This document shows positions 35,687 through 44,626 of a stretch of 64,000 nt of DNA, one piece after another; position 1 is the stretch's first letter; every line of letters begins with the position of its first letter. The stretch comes from an uncultured Lactobacillaceae bacterium (lineage in GTDB: Bacteria; Bacillota; Bacilli; Lactobacillales; Lactobacillaceae), in NCBI GenBank assembly GCA_945285405.1, contig CALYQJ010000001.1, positions 90,473-154,472 on the forward strand, written 5' to 3'. Below the pieces are notes generated by a model. That model had not been told where the DNA came from. It worked only from the letters and a program-made list of their open reading frames with translations, and did no database searches. Both the position numbers and the translations under genes were made by a program.

Positions 35687-36313
35687 GTGCTAATTGTGAA
35701 CAATTTATCTTACAAAGTCGGTTCTAAAATTCTTTTCCATAATTTAAATTTTACGGTTAAGTCTGGTTCTAGCTTACTATTAACCGGTCCTTCAGGAAGC
35801 GGAAAAAGTACAATTTTAAAGTTAATTGCTCGGTTAGTTGTTCCTCAAAGTGGAACGATTCAAATAGACGGTAAAAATATTACTGATTTACCTATTGAAA
35901 CATATCGTCAAAAAGTATCTTACGCTACTCAAAGTGCCCAACTCTTTGGTCAGAAAGTTGCAGATAATTTAAATTTACCATTTATAATTCGTAATCAACC
36001 GATAGATATAAGAAAGCAAGAAAAAGGATTAGACTTAATGGGTTTAACACGAGACTATCTTAAAAAGCCAATATCTGAATTATCTGGTGGTGAAAGGCAA
36101 AGAGTAGGCCTATTACGAAATTTATTATTTGTTCCTAAAATTCTTTTATTAGATGAAATTTCAACAGGACTTGATATTAAAACCAAAAATAAAGTTTGGA
36201 AAGTTATTTATCAGCTACAGTCTAAGAATCACTTTTCGCTGATCTCAATAAGTCATGATCAAGAAGAAATTGCTCAGGCAAAAAATATCTTACGAATTGG
36301 GGGAGAAAATTAA
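35687..36313 (+). CDS. FetA-like ABC ATPase (iron export)
   Basis: A 208-aa ATPase: Walker A GPSGSGKST, signature ELSGGERQRV, Walker B KILLLDEISTGLD, switch His in LISISHDQEE. With the UPF0014 permease encoded next (start overlaps by one base), it matches FetAB/YbbLM exporters that remove iron and protect from oxidative stress. The open frame begins earlier at a TTG, but GTG 35687, 11 nt after AAAGGAG (35669-35675), gives the family N-terminus LIVNNLSYKVG and is preferred. Confidence 0.85.
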   Translation: MLIVNNLSYKVGSKILFHNLNFTVKSGSSLLLTGPSGSGKSTILKLIARLVVPQSGTIQIDGKNITDLPIETYRQKVSYATQSAQLFGQKVADNLNLPFIIRNQPIDIRKQEKGLDLMGLTRDYLKKPISELSGGERQRVGLLRNLLFVPKILLLDEISTGLDIKTKNKVWKVIYQLQSKNHFSLISISHDQEEIAQAKNILRIGGEN

Positions 36314-37077
36314 TGAATCATGTTCATATTTCTAATTTGTCATTAAGTTTAGCAGCTTTGATGGTAGTTATAACTCTAATTATTAGTTATTGGCAAAAAT
36401 TAAAGTTAGAAAAAGAAATAATTTGGTCTATTTTTCGTTCCGTTGTTCAATTAATTGTTATTGGTTTTGCATTACGATTTATTTTTAAAGTTAATAATTT
36501 CCTTTTAACTTTTCTGATGATGATTTTTATTGTGCTTAATGCTGCTTATAACGGGAAAAAAAGGGCTAAGGGAATTAAACATGCTTACCTTATTAGTTTT
36601 GTAAGTCTTTTTATTGGTACTGCAACTACAATTAGTTTGATGTTACTTACTAAAGTAATTAGTCCTAAACCTTTTCAGGCAATTCCAGTAACTGGAATGA
36701 TAGCTGGTAATTCGATGGCAGCCGTGGGTTTGGTCTATGCTAATTTATATCAAAGTTTTAATGAAAATTCAGCTCGTATTGAAGAAAAATTAGCACTGGG
36801 AGCAAGTCCAAAATTAGCTGCAAATGAGATTACTCGAAAAGCTCTTCATTTTGGATTGCAACCTACTATCGATTCAGTAAGAATGTATGGCTTGGTTCAG
36901 CTGCCAGGAATGATGAGTGGGTTGATTATGTCTGGATTAGATCCAGTAGAAGCTATTAAATATCAAATTTTAGTTGTTTTTATGTTATTTTGTTCCACTG
37001 GTATTTCGGTTACTATCGCTGGGTTCTGGGCTTATCGCCAATATTTTGATAAAGAGTGGCGATTAATTTTGCCATAA
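36313..37077 (+). CDS. FetB-like permease (UPF0014)
   Basis: A 254-aa membrane protein with about seven helices. UPF0014 signatures are present: IPVTGMIAGNSMAAVGL and RMYGLVQLPGMMSGLIMSG, plus QILVVFMLF near the end. Forms an ABC exporter with the preceding ATPase, probably for iron. The placement just downstream of the Mn importer suggests joint control of the Mn/Fe ratio (inference). Confidence 0.88.
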   Translation: MNHVHISNLSLSLAALMVVITLIISYWQKLKLEKEIIWSIFRSVVQLIVIGFALRFIFKVNNFLLTFLMMIFIVLNAAYNGKKRAKGIKHAYLISFVSLFIGTATTISLMLLTKVISPKPFQAIPVTGMIAGNSMAAVGLVYANLYQSFNENSARIEEKLALGASPKLAANEITRKALHFGLQPTIDSVRMYGLVQLPGMMSGLIMSGLDPVEAIKYQILVVFMLFCSTGISVTIAGFWAYRQYFDKEWRLILP

Positions 37078-37081
37078 TTAA

Positions 37082-37336
37082 TTATTGATTATGATGATCG
37101 TTATTTGAATTATCAGTCGAGTACATTTTTAAAAAAGTACCGCATACAGCACTAATTAGCATCAAAATTGCATATACCCAAAAGAAAACCATATCTTGTG
37201 AATCAAGCTTTAAATTTAAAAAAGCAAAAAAAAGGATAATAAAAATATTTAAAGGTAAAGATATAAAAAGACTAAGCTTAATGCCTATAATAAAAATTAA
37301 TATACATGATAAAATTATTATAAAAAAATAAGTCAT
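37082..37336 (-). CDS. Small membrane protein of unknown function
   Basis: An 84-aa protein with three hydrophobic segments (about residues 2-20, 25-42, 50-70) and a polar Asn/His tail. I do not recognise a family. No Shine-Dalgarno is present; instead TGCTATAAT (extended -10, TATAAT at 37343-37348, minus strand) lies exactly 6 nt upstream of the ATG, the spacing of a leaderless transcript. It converges on the FetB-like gene and diverges from the ileS leader. Confidence 0.55.
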   Translation of the reverse strand: MTYFFIIILSCILIFIIGIKLSLFISLPLNIFIILFFAFLNLKLDSQDMVFFWVYAILMLISAVCGTFLKMYSTDNSNNDHHNQ

Positions 37337-37386
37337 AAGTTAATTATAGCAATATTTTAAGAAAACTGCTTCTTTTTTTATAAAAC

Positions 37387-37414
37387 TTGACGATTTTGCC
37401 CTTTGCTTTATAAT
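37387..37414 (+). promoter_or_regulatory. Promoter of the ileS T-box transcript
   Basis: TTGACG (37387-37392) and TATAAT (37409-37414) are 16 bp apart, giving a transcript start near 37421. Confidence 0.7.
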
Positions 37415-37420
37415 TCCATG

Positions 37421-37584
37421 TAAGGACAAGTGAATCTAGGGATGTCATTACAGCGAGCTGAGTTTGATGGAAGTCAGTATGACTAACTAGATTTTTATCA
37501 CCTGAAATTTTTTTAACAATTAAGATCATCACCTTAAATGAGTGGTATAACGATGTGACTCGTCTCAAAAAGGCGAGTTTTTTT
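37421..37584 (+). promoter_or_regulatory. T-box riboswitch leader of ileS
   Basis: The leader has a stem-I-like region (AATCTAG at 37433-37439 can pair with CTAGATT further on; GTCAT with ATGAC; a distal loop near ACAGCGAGCTGAG and GATGGAAG), then a T-box bulge written GAGTGGTATAACGATG (about 37540-37555). GAGT can pair with ACTC (antiterminator), while ACTCGTC (37558-37564) pairs with GGCGAGT (37572-37578) plus T-run (terminator); the two folds exclude each other. TGGT fits a tRNA with A as discriminator base, as in tRNA-Ile. I could not place the specifier codon with certainty. Confidence 0.82.
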
Positions 37585-37599
37585 ATTTATGGAGGCATA

Positions 37600-40365
37600 A
37601 TGAAAATAAAAGATACTTTAAATTTAGGAAAAACTGGGTTTCCGATGCGTGGAAAATTACCAATGACTGAACCTCAACGTGAAAGTCAATGGGACAAAGA
37701 TCACCTCTATCAACAGCGATTGGATTTAAATAAAAATAAACCTCATTTCAATTTACATGATGGTCCTCCTTATGCTAATGGCCGCATTCATATTGGACAT
37801 GCAATGAATAAAATTATTAAAGATATGGTTGTTCGTTTTGAAAATATGAATGGTTATTATGCGCCTTATGTTCCAGGTTGGGATACTCATGGATTGCCAA
37901 TTGAACAAGAATTAACTAAATCTGGCTATGATCGAAAAAAAATGGATATTGTTGCTTGGCGCCAATTAGCCCAAGATTATGCACTTAAACAAGTTGATTT
38001 GCAAAGAACTGATTTTAAACGTTTAGGAGTTTTAGGAGATTGGGATCATCCTTATTTAACATTAACTCCTGAATATGAAGCACAAGAAATTAGGATTTTT
38101 GAAGCCATGGTAAAAAAAGGATTAATTTATCGTGGTTCTAAGCCTATTTTTTGGTCATGGTCTTCTGAATCTGCCTTAGCTGAAGCTGAAATTGAATATC
38201 ATGATTTAGAATCAACATCAATTTATTATGCAAATAAAGTTATTGATGGAAAAGGGTTATTAGATCAGGATACCTATTTGATAGTTTGGACGACTACACC
38301 TTTTACAGTTACAGCTAGTAGAGGTATTACTGTCGGCCCAGATTTTAAATATGTATTGGTTCAGCCTGAAGGTAGTACTCATAAATATGTTATTGCTGAG
38401 GATCTTTTGCAAAATGATGCTACTAAATTTGGTTGGAAAAATTATCAAATTTTAAAAACTTTTCAAGGTAAAGAGATGGACCGAATTACAACTGAACATC
38501 CTTGGGATCACAATGTTCAATTATTAGTAATGTTAGGTGATTATGTTACTCTAGATGCCGGAACGGGTTTAGTCCATACAGCTCCTGGTTTCGGGGAAGA
38601 TGATTGGTTAGAGGGACAAAAATATGGATTGCCTGCGGATGTTACTGTTGACGACCGGGGATTTTTAATGGATAATGCTGGGCCGGATTTTGCAGGAGTT
38701 TTCTATGATAAAGCTACACCAATTGTTACTGATAAATTAAAAAATGCAGGTTTACTTTTAGCTGTTGAAAAAATTGTTCACTCTTATCCATTTGATTGGC
38801 GCACCAAAAAGCCGGTGATTTGGCGAGCAATTCCCCAGTGGTTCGCATCAGTAAAAAATATTCGTAGTGAAATTTTAAAACAAATTGAACAAGTAGAATT
38901 CAGTCCTGACTGGGGACGTCAACGTTTATATAATATGATTCGTGATCGGGGAGATTGGGTAATATCTCGCCAACGAGCTTGGGGGGTACCAATTCCAATT
39001 TTTTATGCGGAAGATAAAACTCCAATTTTAGATCCAGATGTGATTGAACATGTTGCTCAGTTATTTGAGAAACACGGATCTAGTTATTGGTTTGCTCATG
39101 AAGCTAAAGATTTGTTACCTGAAGGTTATACAAATGAACATTCTCCAAATGGCAAATTTACTAAAGAAAATGATATTTTAGATGTTTGGTTCGATTCAGG
39201 GTCTTCGTGGAATGGTGTTTTAAATACACGAGAAAATTTAGATTATCCTGCAGATATTTATTCAGAAGGTTCCGATCAATTTCGAGGATGGTTTAATTCA
39301 TCACTAATAACTTCTGTTGCAATGAACGGGCGACCTCCATATCGTAAAATATTACATCAAGGTTTTACTTTGGATGATCAAGGTCGTAAGATGAGTAAAT
39401 CTTTAGGTAATGTAATTAGTCCTATTAAAGTGGCTAACCAAATGGGAGTAGAAATAATTCGGCTTTGGGTGATGAGTATTGATACTGGCAAAGACGTGAA
39501 AGTTTCAATGGAATTATTTAAACAGATAAGTGATGCTTATCGTAAAATTAGAAATACTATTCGCTTTTTGTTATCTAATACAGCTGATTTTGATCCGCAA
39601 AAGAATACCGTCAATTTTGAAAATCTCAAACCATTTGATCAATATTTTGTTATTAAGTGGAATCAATTATTATCTAAATGTTTAACTAATTATCAAAAAT
39701 TTAATTTTCCTGATATTTTTAAAATGCTAATGAATTTTATTAATGTTGATTTATCAGCATTTTATCTTGATGTTGCTAAAGATATTGTTTATATTACAAA
39801 ACCGGATGATCCAGCGCGCCGAAGTATGCAAACAGTTTTTTATCAAATTGCTAAGGAGTTAACTCAATTATTGACACCAGTTTTACCTCATACTGCCGAA
39901 GAGATTTGGGAAAATCTTAAAGAACCTGAAAGTTATGCTTATTTAACTGACATGCCTCAAGTCAAACATTATGGTGATCAAAGTGAACGTTTAAAAAATT
40001 GGCAAGTATTTTTAAGTTTCCGTGAACTTGCCAATAAAGAATTAGAAGTTGCACGTCAAAAAGACTTGATTGGAAAAAATGCTGAAGCCGCTTTAAAAGT
40101 TAGTTATGATCCTGATGTAGCGACAGCAATTAAAAAACTAAACATAGATGTACGCCAAATTTTAATGGTTAGCCAATTAGAAGTCGTTTCCGGTACTAAA
40201 AATCAAATTATAGTATCAAAAGCCCGTGGTAAAGTTTGTCGACGCTGTCGTTTAATAAAAGAAGATATTGGGAATGATGATCGATATCCAGATTTTTGTG
40301 AGAATTGTGCAGAAATTGTGGCGCAAACTTATCCAGAAACACTTAGTGAAGGTTTTGATGATTAA
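37600..40365 (+). CDS. ileS: Isoleucyl-tRNA synthetase
   Basis: A 921-aa class I synthetase that charges tRNA-Ile. HIGH motif as GRIHIGHAMNK near residue 63, KMSKS in GRKMSKSLGN near residue 596, and a C-terminal zinc finger with CRRCRLI and CENCAE. The frame is open from 37555, but that part lies in the T-box terminator; ATG 37600 after GGAGG is the real start. The editing domain (CP1) is present by length. T-box control upstream responds to uncharged tRNA. Confidence 0.96.
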   Translation: MKIKDTLNLGKTGFPMRGKLPMTEPQRESQWDKDHLYQQRLDLNKNKPHFNLHDGPPYANGRIHIGHAMNKIIKDMVVRFENMNGYYAPYVPGWDTHGLPIEQELTKSGYDRKKMDIVAWRQLAQDYALKQVDLQRTDFKRLGVLGDWDHPYLTLTPEYEAQEIRIFEAMVKKGLIYRGSKPIFWSWSSESALAEAEIEYHDLESTSIYYANKVIDGKGLLDQDTYLIVWTTTPFTVTASRGITVGPDFKYVLVQPEGSTHKYVIAEDLLQNDATKFGWKNYQILKTFQGKEMDRITTEHPWDHNVQLLVMLGDYVTLDAGTGLVHTAPGFGEDDWLEGQKYGLPADVTVDDRGFLMDNAGPDFAGVFYDKATPIVTDKLKNAGLLLAVEKIVHSYPFDWRTKKPVIWRAIPQWFASVKNIRSEILKQIEQVEFSPDWGRQRLYNMIRDRGDWVISRQRAWGVPIPIFYAEDKTPILDPDVIEHVAQLFEKHGSSYWFAHEAKDLLPEGYTNEHSPNGKFTKENDILDVWFDSGSSWNGVLNTRENLDYPADIYSEGSDQFRGWFNSSLITSVAMNGRPPYRKILHQGFTLDDQGRKMSKSLGNVISPIKVANQMGVEIIRLWVMSIDTGKDVKVSMELFKQISDAYRKIRNTIRFLLSNTADFDPQKNTVNFENLKPFDQYFVIKWNQLLSKCLTNYQKFNFPDIFKMLMNFINVDLSAFYLDVAKDIVYITKPDDPARRSMQTVFYQIAKELTQLLTPVLPHTAEEIWENLKEPESYAYLTDMPQVKHYGDQSERLKNWQVFLSFRELANKELEVARQKDLIGKNAEAALKVSYDPDVATAIKKLNIDVRQILMVSQLEVVSGTKNQIIVSKARGKVCRRCRLIKEDIGNDDRYPDFCENCAEIVAQTYPETLSEGFDD

Positions 40366-40367
40366 TT

Positions 40368-41801
40368 ATGAAAAGACAAGTTGCATTTAGTGAAAATCCT
40401 CAAATCCAAAAAAATCGTTGGTGGATTATTACCGCTGTAGGTTTATTTACTTTTATGTCAACCCTAGATACTTCAATTGTTAATATCGCTATTCCTACAA
40501 TTAGCAAAGATTTAAATGTATCAATGAGTCAAACAGAATGGATTGTTACTGTTTACCTGTTAGTTGTTTGTTCTTTGCTTTTACTGTTCGGTAAAATTGG
40601 TGATGTTGTTGGAAAGATTAAAGTTTTCAAGTTAGGCATGATTATCTTTACCTTAGGATCATTTCTTTGTGGCCTAAAAATTAGTTTTTGGGTTTTAATC
40701 GGATCTCGGATGATTCAAGGTCTAGGTGCTGCAATGACGATGAGTACAAATAATGGTATTGTTACTGAAGTTTTTAAAGATAGCGAAAGAGGAAGATCCT
40801 TAGGGTTAATCGGTACTTTTGTTGCATTGGGAAGTATTGCAGGTCCAGGCATCGGTGGTTTAGTTTTAGGTTTTTTACCTTGGGGATTTATTTTTTGGAT
40901 TAATATTCCAGTAGGTATTTTTGCTTATTTATTAGGCTTAAAAGTTTTACCTAAAGATATTACTTTTCAAAAATCACCGATTGATTTTCCAGGTTTTGTT
41001 GCTTTTTCTATAAGTATCATCAGTATTATTGGACTAATGAGTTATGCTCAATTAAATGGGTTTAAAAGTTTTGTAGTACTTTTATTAGCTTTAGTATTTG
41101 CTGTTAGTTTCGTTATTTTTATTCTACTTGAAAGAAGGACGACTCATCCTTTAGTTGATTTAAGTTTGTTTCGGCAAAAAGCGTTTACGATCAGTTTAAT
41201 TTCGGTTTTATTAATTTTTATTGGTAACTTTGCTTTCAATGTTGTAGGTCCATATTATTTGCAAAATTTACGAAAATTAGATCCTGGTAAATCAGGAATT
41301 ATTTTAATGGCGTTTCCAATTGCTCAGGTAATTTTTTCACCGATTGCTGGTAGATTAACTGATAAGTTTGGTGCTACCGTTTTAATTCGTACGGGAATAG
41401 TTGCGATTATTATTAGTCAAATTGGTTTTTGCTTTTTCCATGGAAAAACTGCTATGTGGTTTGTCTATGCTACAATTGCTTTGTTAGGGTTAGGTAACGG
41501 ATTATTTCAATCGCCCAATAATGCTTTAACGATGGCTAGCATTGATATGAAACATCTTGGAATTGCGGGTGGTTTAAATGCTTTGTTTCGAAATTTAGGA
41601 ATGGTCTTTGGTTTAACAATTTCCACAACTATTCTTTTTTCAGCAATGTCGGCTAAAGCGGGTTATAAAGTTATTTCTTATGTTAATGGTCGACCCGATT
41701 TATTTTTATTTGGAATGAAAGTTTTGTTTTCGATTATGATTGTGTTGTCAATTGTTGCTTTAAGTATGAATTTGTCCAAAATAAAATCCAAAGAGTCATA
41801 A
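40368..41801 (+). CDS. DHA2-family MFS drug efflux transporter (EmrB/QacA type)
   Basis: A 477-aa MFS protein with about 14 membrane helices. DHA2 signatures: FMSTLDTSIVNIAIPTI in TM1, LFGKIGDVVGKIKVF (motif A) and the antiporter-like stretch VALGSIAGPGIGGLVLGF. Substrates are probably lipophilic cations or antibiotics, but this cannot be assigned. Two nt after ileS without its own strong Shine-Dalgarno, so it is likely coupled to ileS and hence under T-box control. Confidence 0.88.
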   Translation: MKRQVAFSENPQIQKNRWWIITAVGLFTFMSTLDTSIVNIAIPTISKDLNVSMSQTEWIVTVYLLVVCSLLLLFGKIGDVVGKIKVFKLGMIIFTLGSFLCGLKISFWVLIGSRMIQGLGAAMTMSTNNGIVTEVFKDSERGRSLGLIGTFVALGSIAGPGIGGLVLGFLPWGFIFWINIPVGIFAYLLGLKVLPKDITFQKSPIDFPGFVAFSISIISIIGLMSYAQLNGFKSFVVLLLALVFAVSFVIFILLERRTTHPLVDLSLFRQKAFTISLISVLLIFIGNFAFNVVGPYYLQNLRKLDPGKSGIILMAFPIAQVIFSPIAGRLTDKFGATVLIRTGIVAIIISQIGFCFFHGKTAMWFVYATIALLGLGNGLFQSPNNALTMASIDMKHLGIAGGLNALFRNLGMVFGLTISTTILFSAMSAKAGYKVISYVNGRPDLFLFGMKVLFSIMIVLSIVALSMNLSKIKSKES

Positions 41802-41844
41802 AAAAAGCCAAAATCTATTTTTAAGATTTAGGCATGATAAATTT

Positions 41845-41877
41845 AAACCGTTGATTTTTCGTCAATGGTTTTTTTTA
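41845..41877. terminator. Bidirectional terminator between the DHA2 transporter and pepD
   Basis: AAACCGTTGA pairs with TCAATGGTTT (one G-T wobble) around a T-rich loop, with an A-run before and T-run after. A second weaker hairpin (41808-41832) precedes it. It separates two convergent genes. Confidence 0.8.
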
Positions 41878-43305
41878 TAAATTACGATCCATTGTAAAAG
41901 TTAAATGAGAAAGATTCATTCCTTTGGTATAAAGTTCTCCCATAAAATCGCGAGTTCTTTTTTCTGCTTGAGCAACTGTTTTTTGGTTAGCTTCTGTCAA
42001 ATAATCGGTTAATTTTTCTCCAGTTAGACCTGTGTTCAGGGCATCTTTAGTTATTTCTGCCACTCGTGTGCGAAATTTTTGTTTTAATTCAGTTAAGTAA
42101 TCCAGGTTCATTTGATTAAAAGATTGATAATTTGATTCAACTAATACTGAAAGAGAACGGTAGAGCCAATAAGCATCATTTTCATGGTAATACAATTTTG
42201 TATCGCGATAAGAAGGGGCGGTGTCATTCATATTAGTAAAGAAAGGGATATATGGTGCAAAAGTGGGATACCCTATACATAGCCACATTATTGCACCTAC
42301 TTCTTTTGGTACATCATTTTTAATTTGTAAAATGTGTGAATTTTGAGTTCGATTCAAGCCGATTGGACGGTATAGATATTTACGGTTATCATTGCTTTTA
42401 ACTAAAGGATCGTAAGGTGTTTCATTGTAATGGGATCCTAAAATATACTCAATATCTTCGGGAGTAATTTTGTGTGCTGGATGTAGAATAAAAGGTAAAT
42501 TGTCACTTTCTGGTTCTTGAATAATTTCGGGATTAAAGTACTTTTGACCATACCAAACACGAGGGGTATTGTAATGATGATCTTTTTCATTTGAAGTTCC
42601 AAAGATATGGCGAAAATTAAATCCGGAATGATCAGGGTTTAATTGATTTTTTGCTACAAAGTTTTCAATACCTGGTGACCAAATAAAATTATCAGCATCA
42701 TTAAAATTTACTTCTTGAATAGACACTTGGTTAGCGCAGATGGCATAGGCGTCATCAGGAATTCGTTGAGCAACCCAGTGATGACCTGAAGCAATTTCGA
42801 GATACCAAACTTCATCATTATCACTAAAAAGTACTGAATTACCAGCAGGAGATCCATATTTGCTAATTAAATTTCCTAAGTATTTTACCCCTTCCCGAGC
42901 TGAGTCAATATAAGGTAAAGTCATATTGACAATGCAATCTTCATCTAAGCCATCCTTGACTAATGGATCAAATGCTAAAACTCTTTCATTTCCATAAGTA
43001 CTTTCTGTTGCACTCATTGCAACATTTTTTTCATTAATACCGCTTTCTTCATAGTAACCTAATTTTTTATAATCTACATTTGGAACACCTGGATAACGAT
43101 AGGCATTAGCAGGCAATTCTGCCGAAAAACCGTTTAACCAAGATTTTAAAACTCGGCCTGGTTGATTGTGGACTGCAGGATGTTGAATAAATTTGTGTGG
43201 TGATACAGCATGAAAAGTATCATCATTTCGAGCAATAATTGTTGAACCATCAATGGTTGCCTTCTTACCAACTAAAATAGAGGTGCAGCTTGAACCTTTT
43301 TTCAT
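41875..43305 (-). CDS. C69-family dipeptidase PepD
   Basis: A 476-aa Ntn-hydrolase peptidase. The nucleophile is Cys7 (MKKGSSCTSILVG), which becomes N-terminal after removal of a short leader. IARNDDTF and the C69 core (EVWYLEIASGHHWVAQRIPD, ICANQVSI) are present. Cleaves dipeptides with broad specificity. The frame extends 2 codons to a TTG, but AAGGAG spacing favours ATG 43305. Monocistronic, with a terminator on each side. Confidence 0.93.
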   Translation of the reverse strand: MKKGSSCTSILVGKKATIDGSTIIARNDDTFHAVSPHKFIQHPAVHNQPGRVLKSWLNGFSAELPANAYRYPGVPNVDYKKLGYYEESGINEKNVAMSATESTYGNERVLAFDPLVKDGLDEDCIVNMTLPYIDSAREGVKYLGNLISKYGSPAGNSVLFSDNDEVWYLEIASGHHWVAQRIPDDAYAICANQVSIQEVNFNDADNFIWSPGIENFVAKNQLNPDHSGFNFRHIFGTSNEKDHHYNTPRVWYGQKYFNPEIIQEPESDNLPFILHPAHKITPEDIEYILGSHYNETPYDPLVKSNDNRKYLYRPIGLNRTQNSHILQIKNDVPKEVGAIMWLCIGYPTFAPYIPFFTNMNDTAPSYRDTKLYYHENDAYWLYRSLSVLVESNYQSFNQMNLDYLTELKQKFRTRVAEITKDALNTGLTGEKLTDYLTEANQKTVAQAEKRTRDFMGELYTKGMNLSHLTFTMDRNL

Positions 43306-43354
43306 AAACAAAATCTCCTTTTTATCTTTAATTCATATTATCTAATTTTTTATA

Positions 43355-43394
43355 AAAAATAAAAAGCCATAAGCATACTTTCCTACTTATGGCT
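43355..43394 (-). terminator. Rho-independent terminator after telA (minus strand)
   Basis: Read on the minus strand, AGCCATAAG pairs perfectly with CTTATGGCT across a 12-nt loop and is followed by a T-run. It lies just after the telA stop. Confidence 0.88.
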
Positions 43395-43408
43395 GGAAAT
43401 TAAATTAA

Positions 43409-44614
43409 TTAATTTTGATTGTTTTTGCCTTCATTAACATAATTTAGTAATTGGTCTTTTAATTGTTTATCCATTTCATTTAATTGACGTGATGCTTCTT
43501 GCCGTCTTTTACGGCCTTCAGCTTGAATCTGTAAGGTTTCATTCAGAGTATCAATTAAATTTTTCTGTGTTTCATTGAGGGTTTCAATATCAATAACTCC
43601 TCGTTGATTTTCTTTTTCTGCTCCAATTGATGATTCTTTAATCATTTGACTATTTTGCTTTAATAAATTATTTGTTGTTTCAGTAACTTTACGTTGAACT
43701 TCTAAAGCATTGCGCTGAGTCAAAGCATTAATTAATAGAGCTGTTTGATTCTTCCAAAGTGGAATAGCGGTATTAATTGAAGTTTGAATTTTATCAATTA
43801 ACTCTTCATTAGTTCGTTGCATTTGACGAATTTGTGGAGCTTGTTGTAGAGTCATTTCTCTAACTAATGAAAGATCATAAATTCTTTTATCTAGACGTTC
43901 CTGAAATTGTTGCACATCATTAATTTCTTCGATTTGTAAATCATTTAATTCGCCATTTTTTCGTTTAATGTTAAGTTGTTCAATTTGTTGATCTAATTCT
44001 TTTAATTTTATTTGGCCAGCAGCAATAAAAATATTTAGAGCTTCATAATAATTTTTATTTTCTTCATACATATCATCTAAAACGCGATTATCACGCATTA
44101 AAATATTTTTTTGACGACTCAATTTTTGGGAAATAACATCAATTTGAGTAGTAATTTTTTGATAACGAGCTTTAACTTCAAACATGGAATGTTTAACTTG
44201 ACCAAACATTCGTTGAATAAAATTAGGTTTTGTATTTTCTAATTCGTGGGGGTCTGCTTGTTTTATATCATAAAGTAAATCAGATAAAGTTTGACCAATT
44301 TGACCAGTATCTTGATTTTGAACATGATCTAAAACTTTTGCGGAAAAACTTCCAATTTTTTGTTGAGCAGCATTTCCAAAGTTTAAAACTGACTCTCGTT
44401 TAGTTGGATCAATTTGACTAGCAAGCTTTTGTGCACTTTCTCGATCAGCTGTACTTAAATTATCAACGACATCATCAGCTACTGGTTTGATTTGGGAATT
44501 TTGGTCATGAACCGATACTTCGGGGCTTGAAAAAGCATTATTAACTAGATCATTAACAAAAGTATTATCACTATTATGTGATGGCTTTTGATTCAGATTG
44601 TTATTTTTTTCCAT
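43409..44614 (-). CDS. TelA-family (toxic anion resistance-like) protein
   Basis: A 401-aa soluble, mostly helical protein. After a polar N-terminal ~60 residues it follows the TelA pattern: LLYDIKQADPHELENTKPN, KLSRQKNILMRDNRVLDDMY, and the long coiled-coil region to TLQIQAEGRKRRQEASRQL. TelA proteins are linked to tellurite and cell-envelope stress resistance, mechanism unknown. The upstream xpaC-like gene is its usual partner. An A-rich region with AAGG precedes the ATG. Confidence 0.9.
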   Translation of the reverse strand: MEKNNNLNQKPSHNSDNTFVNDLVNNAFSSPEVSVHDQNSQIKPVADDVVDNLSTADRESAQKLASQIDPTKRESVLNFGNAAQQKIGSFSAKVLDHVQNQDTGQIGQTLSDLLYDIKQADPHELENTKPNFIQRMFGQVKHSMFEVKARYQKITTQIDVISQKLSRQKNILMRDNRVLDDMYEENKNYYEALNIFIAAGQIKLKELDQQIEQLNIKRKNGELNDLQIEEINDVQQFQERLDKRIYDLSLVREMTLQQAPQIRQMQRTNEELIDKIQTSINTAIPLWKNQTALLINALTQRNALEVQRKVTETTNNLLKQNSQMIKESSIGAEKENQRGVIDIETLNETQKNLIDTLNETLQIQAEGRKRRQEASRQLNEMDKQLKDQLLNYVNEGKNNQN

Positions 44615-44626
44615 TTGTTTATATCC

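Noticed and set aside
37344..37568. Minus-strand ORF opposite the ileS leader
   Set aside because: It runs antisense through the T-box structures and promoter, with no family resemblance.
41808..41832. Hairpin after the DHA2 transporter as the main terminator
   Set aside because: It lacks a T-run; the hairpin at 41845-41877 is the better terminator.
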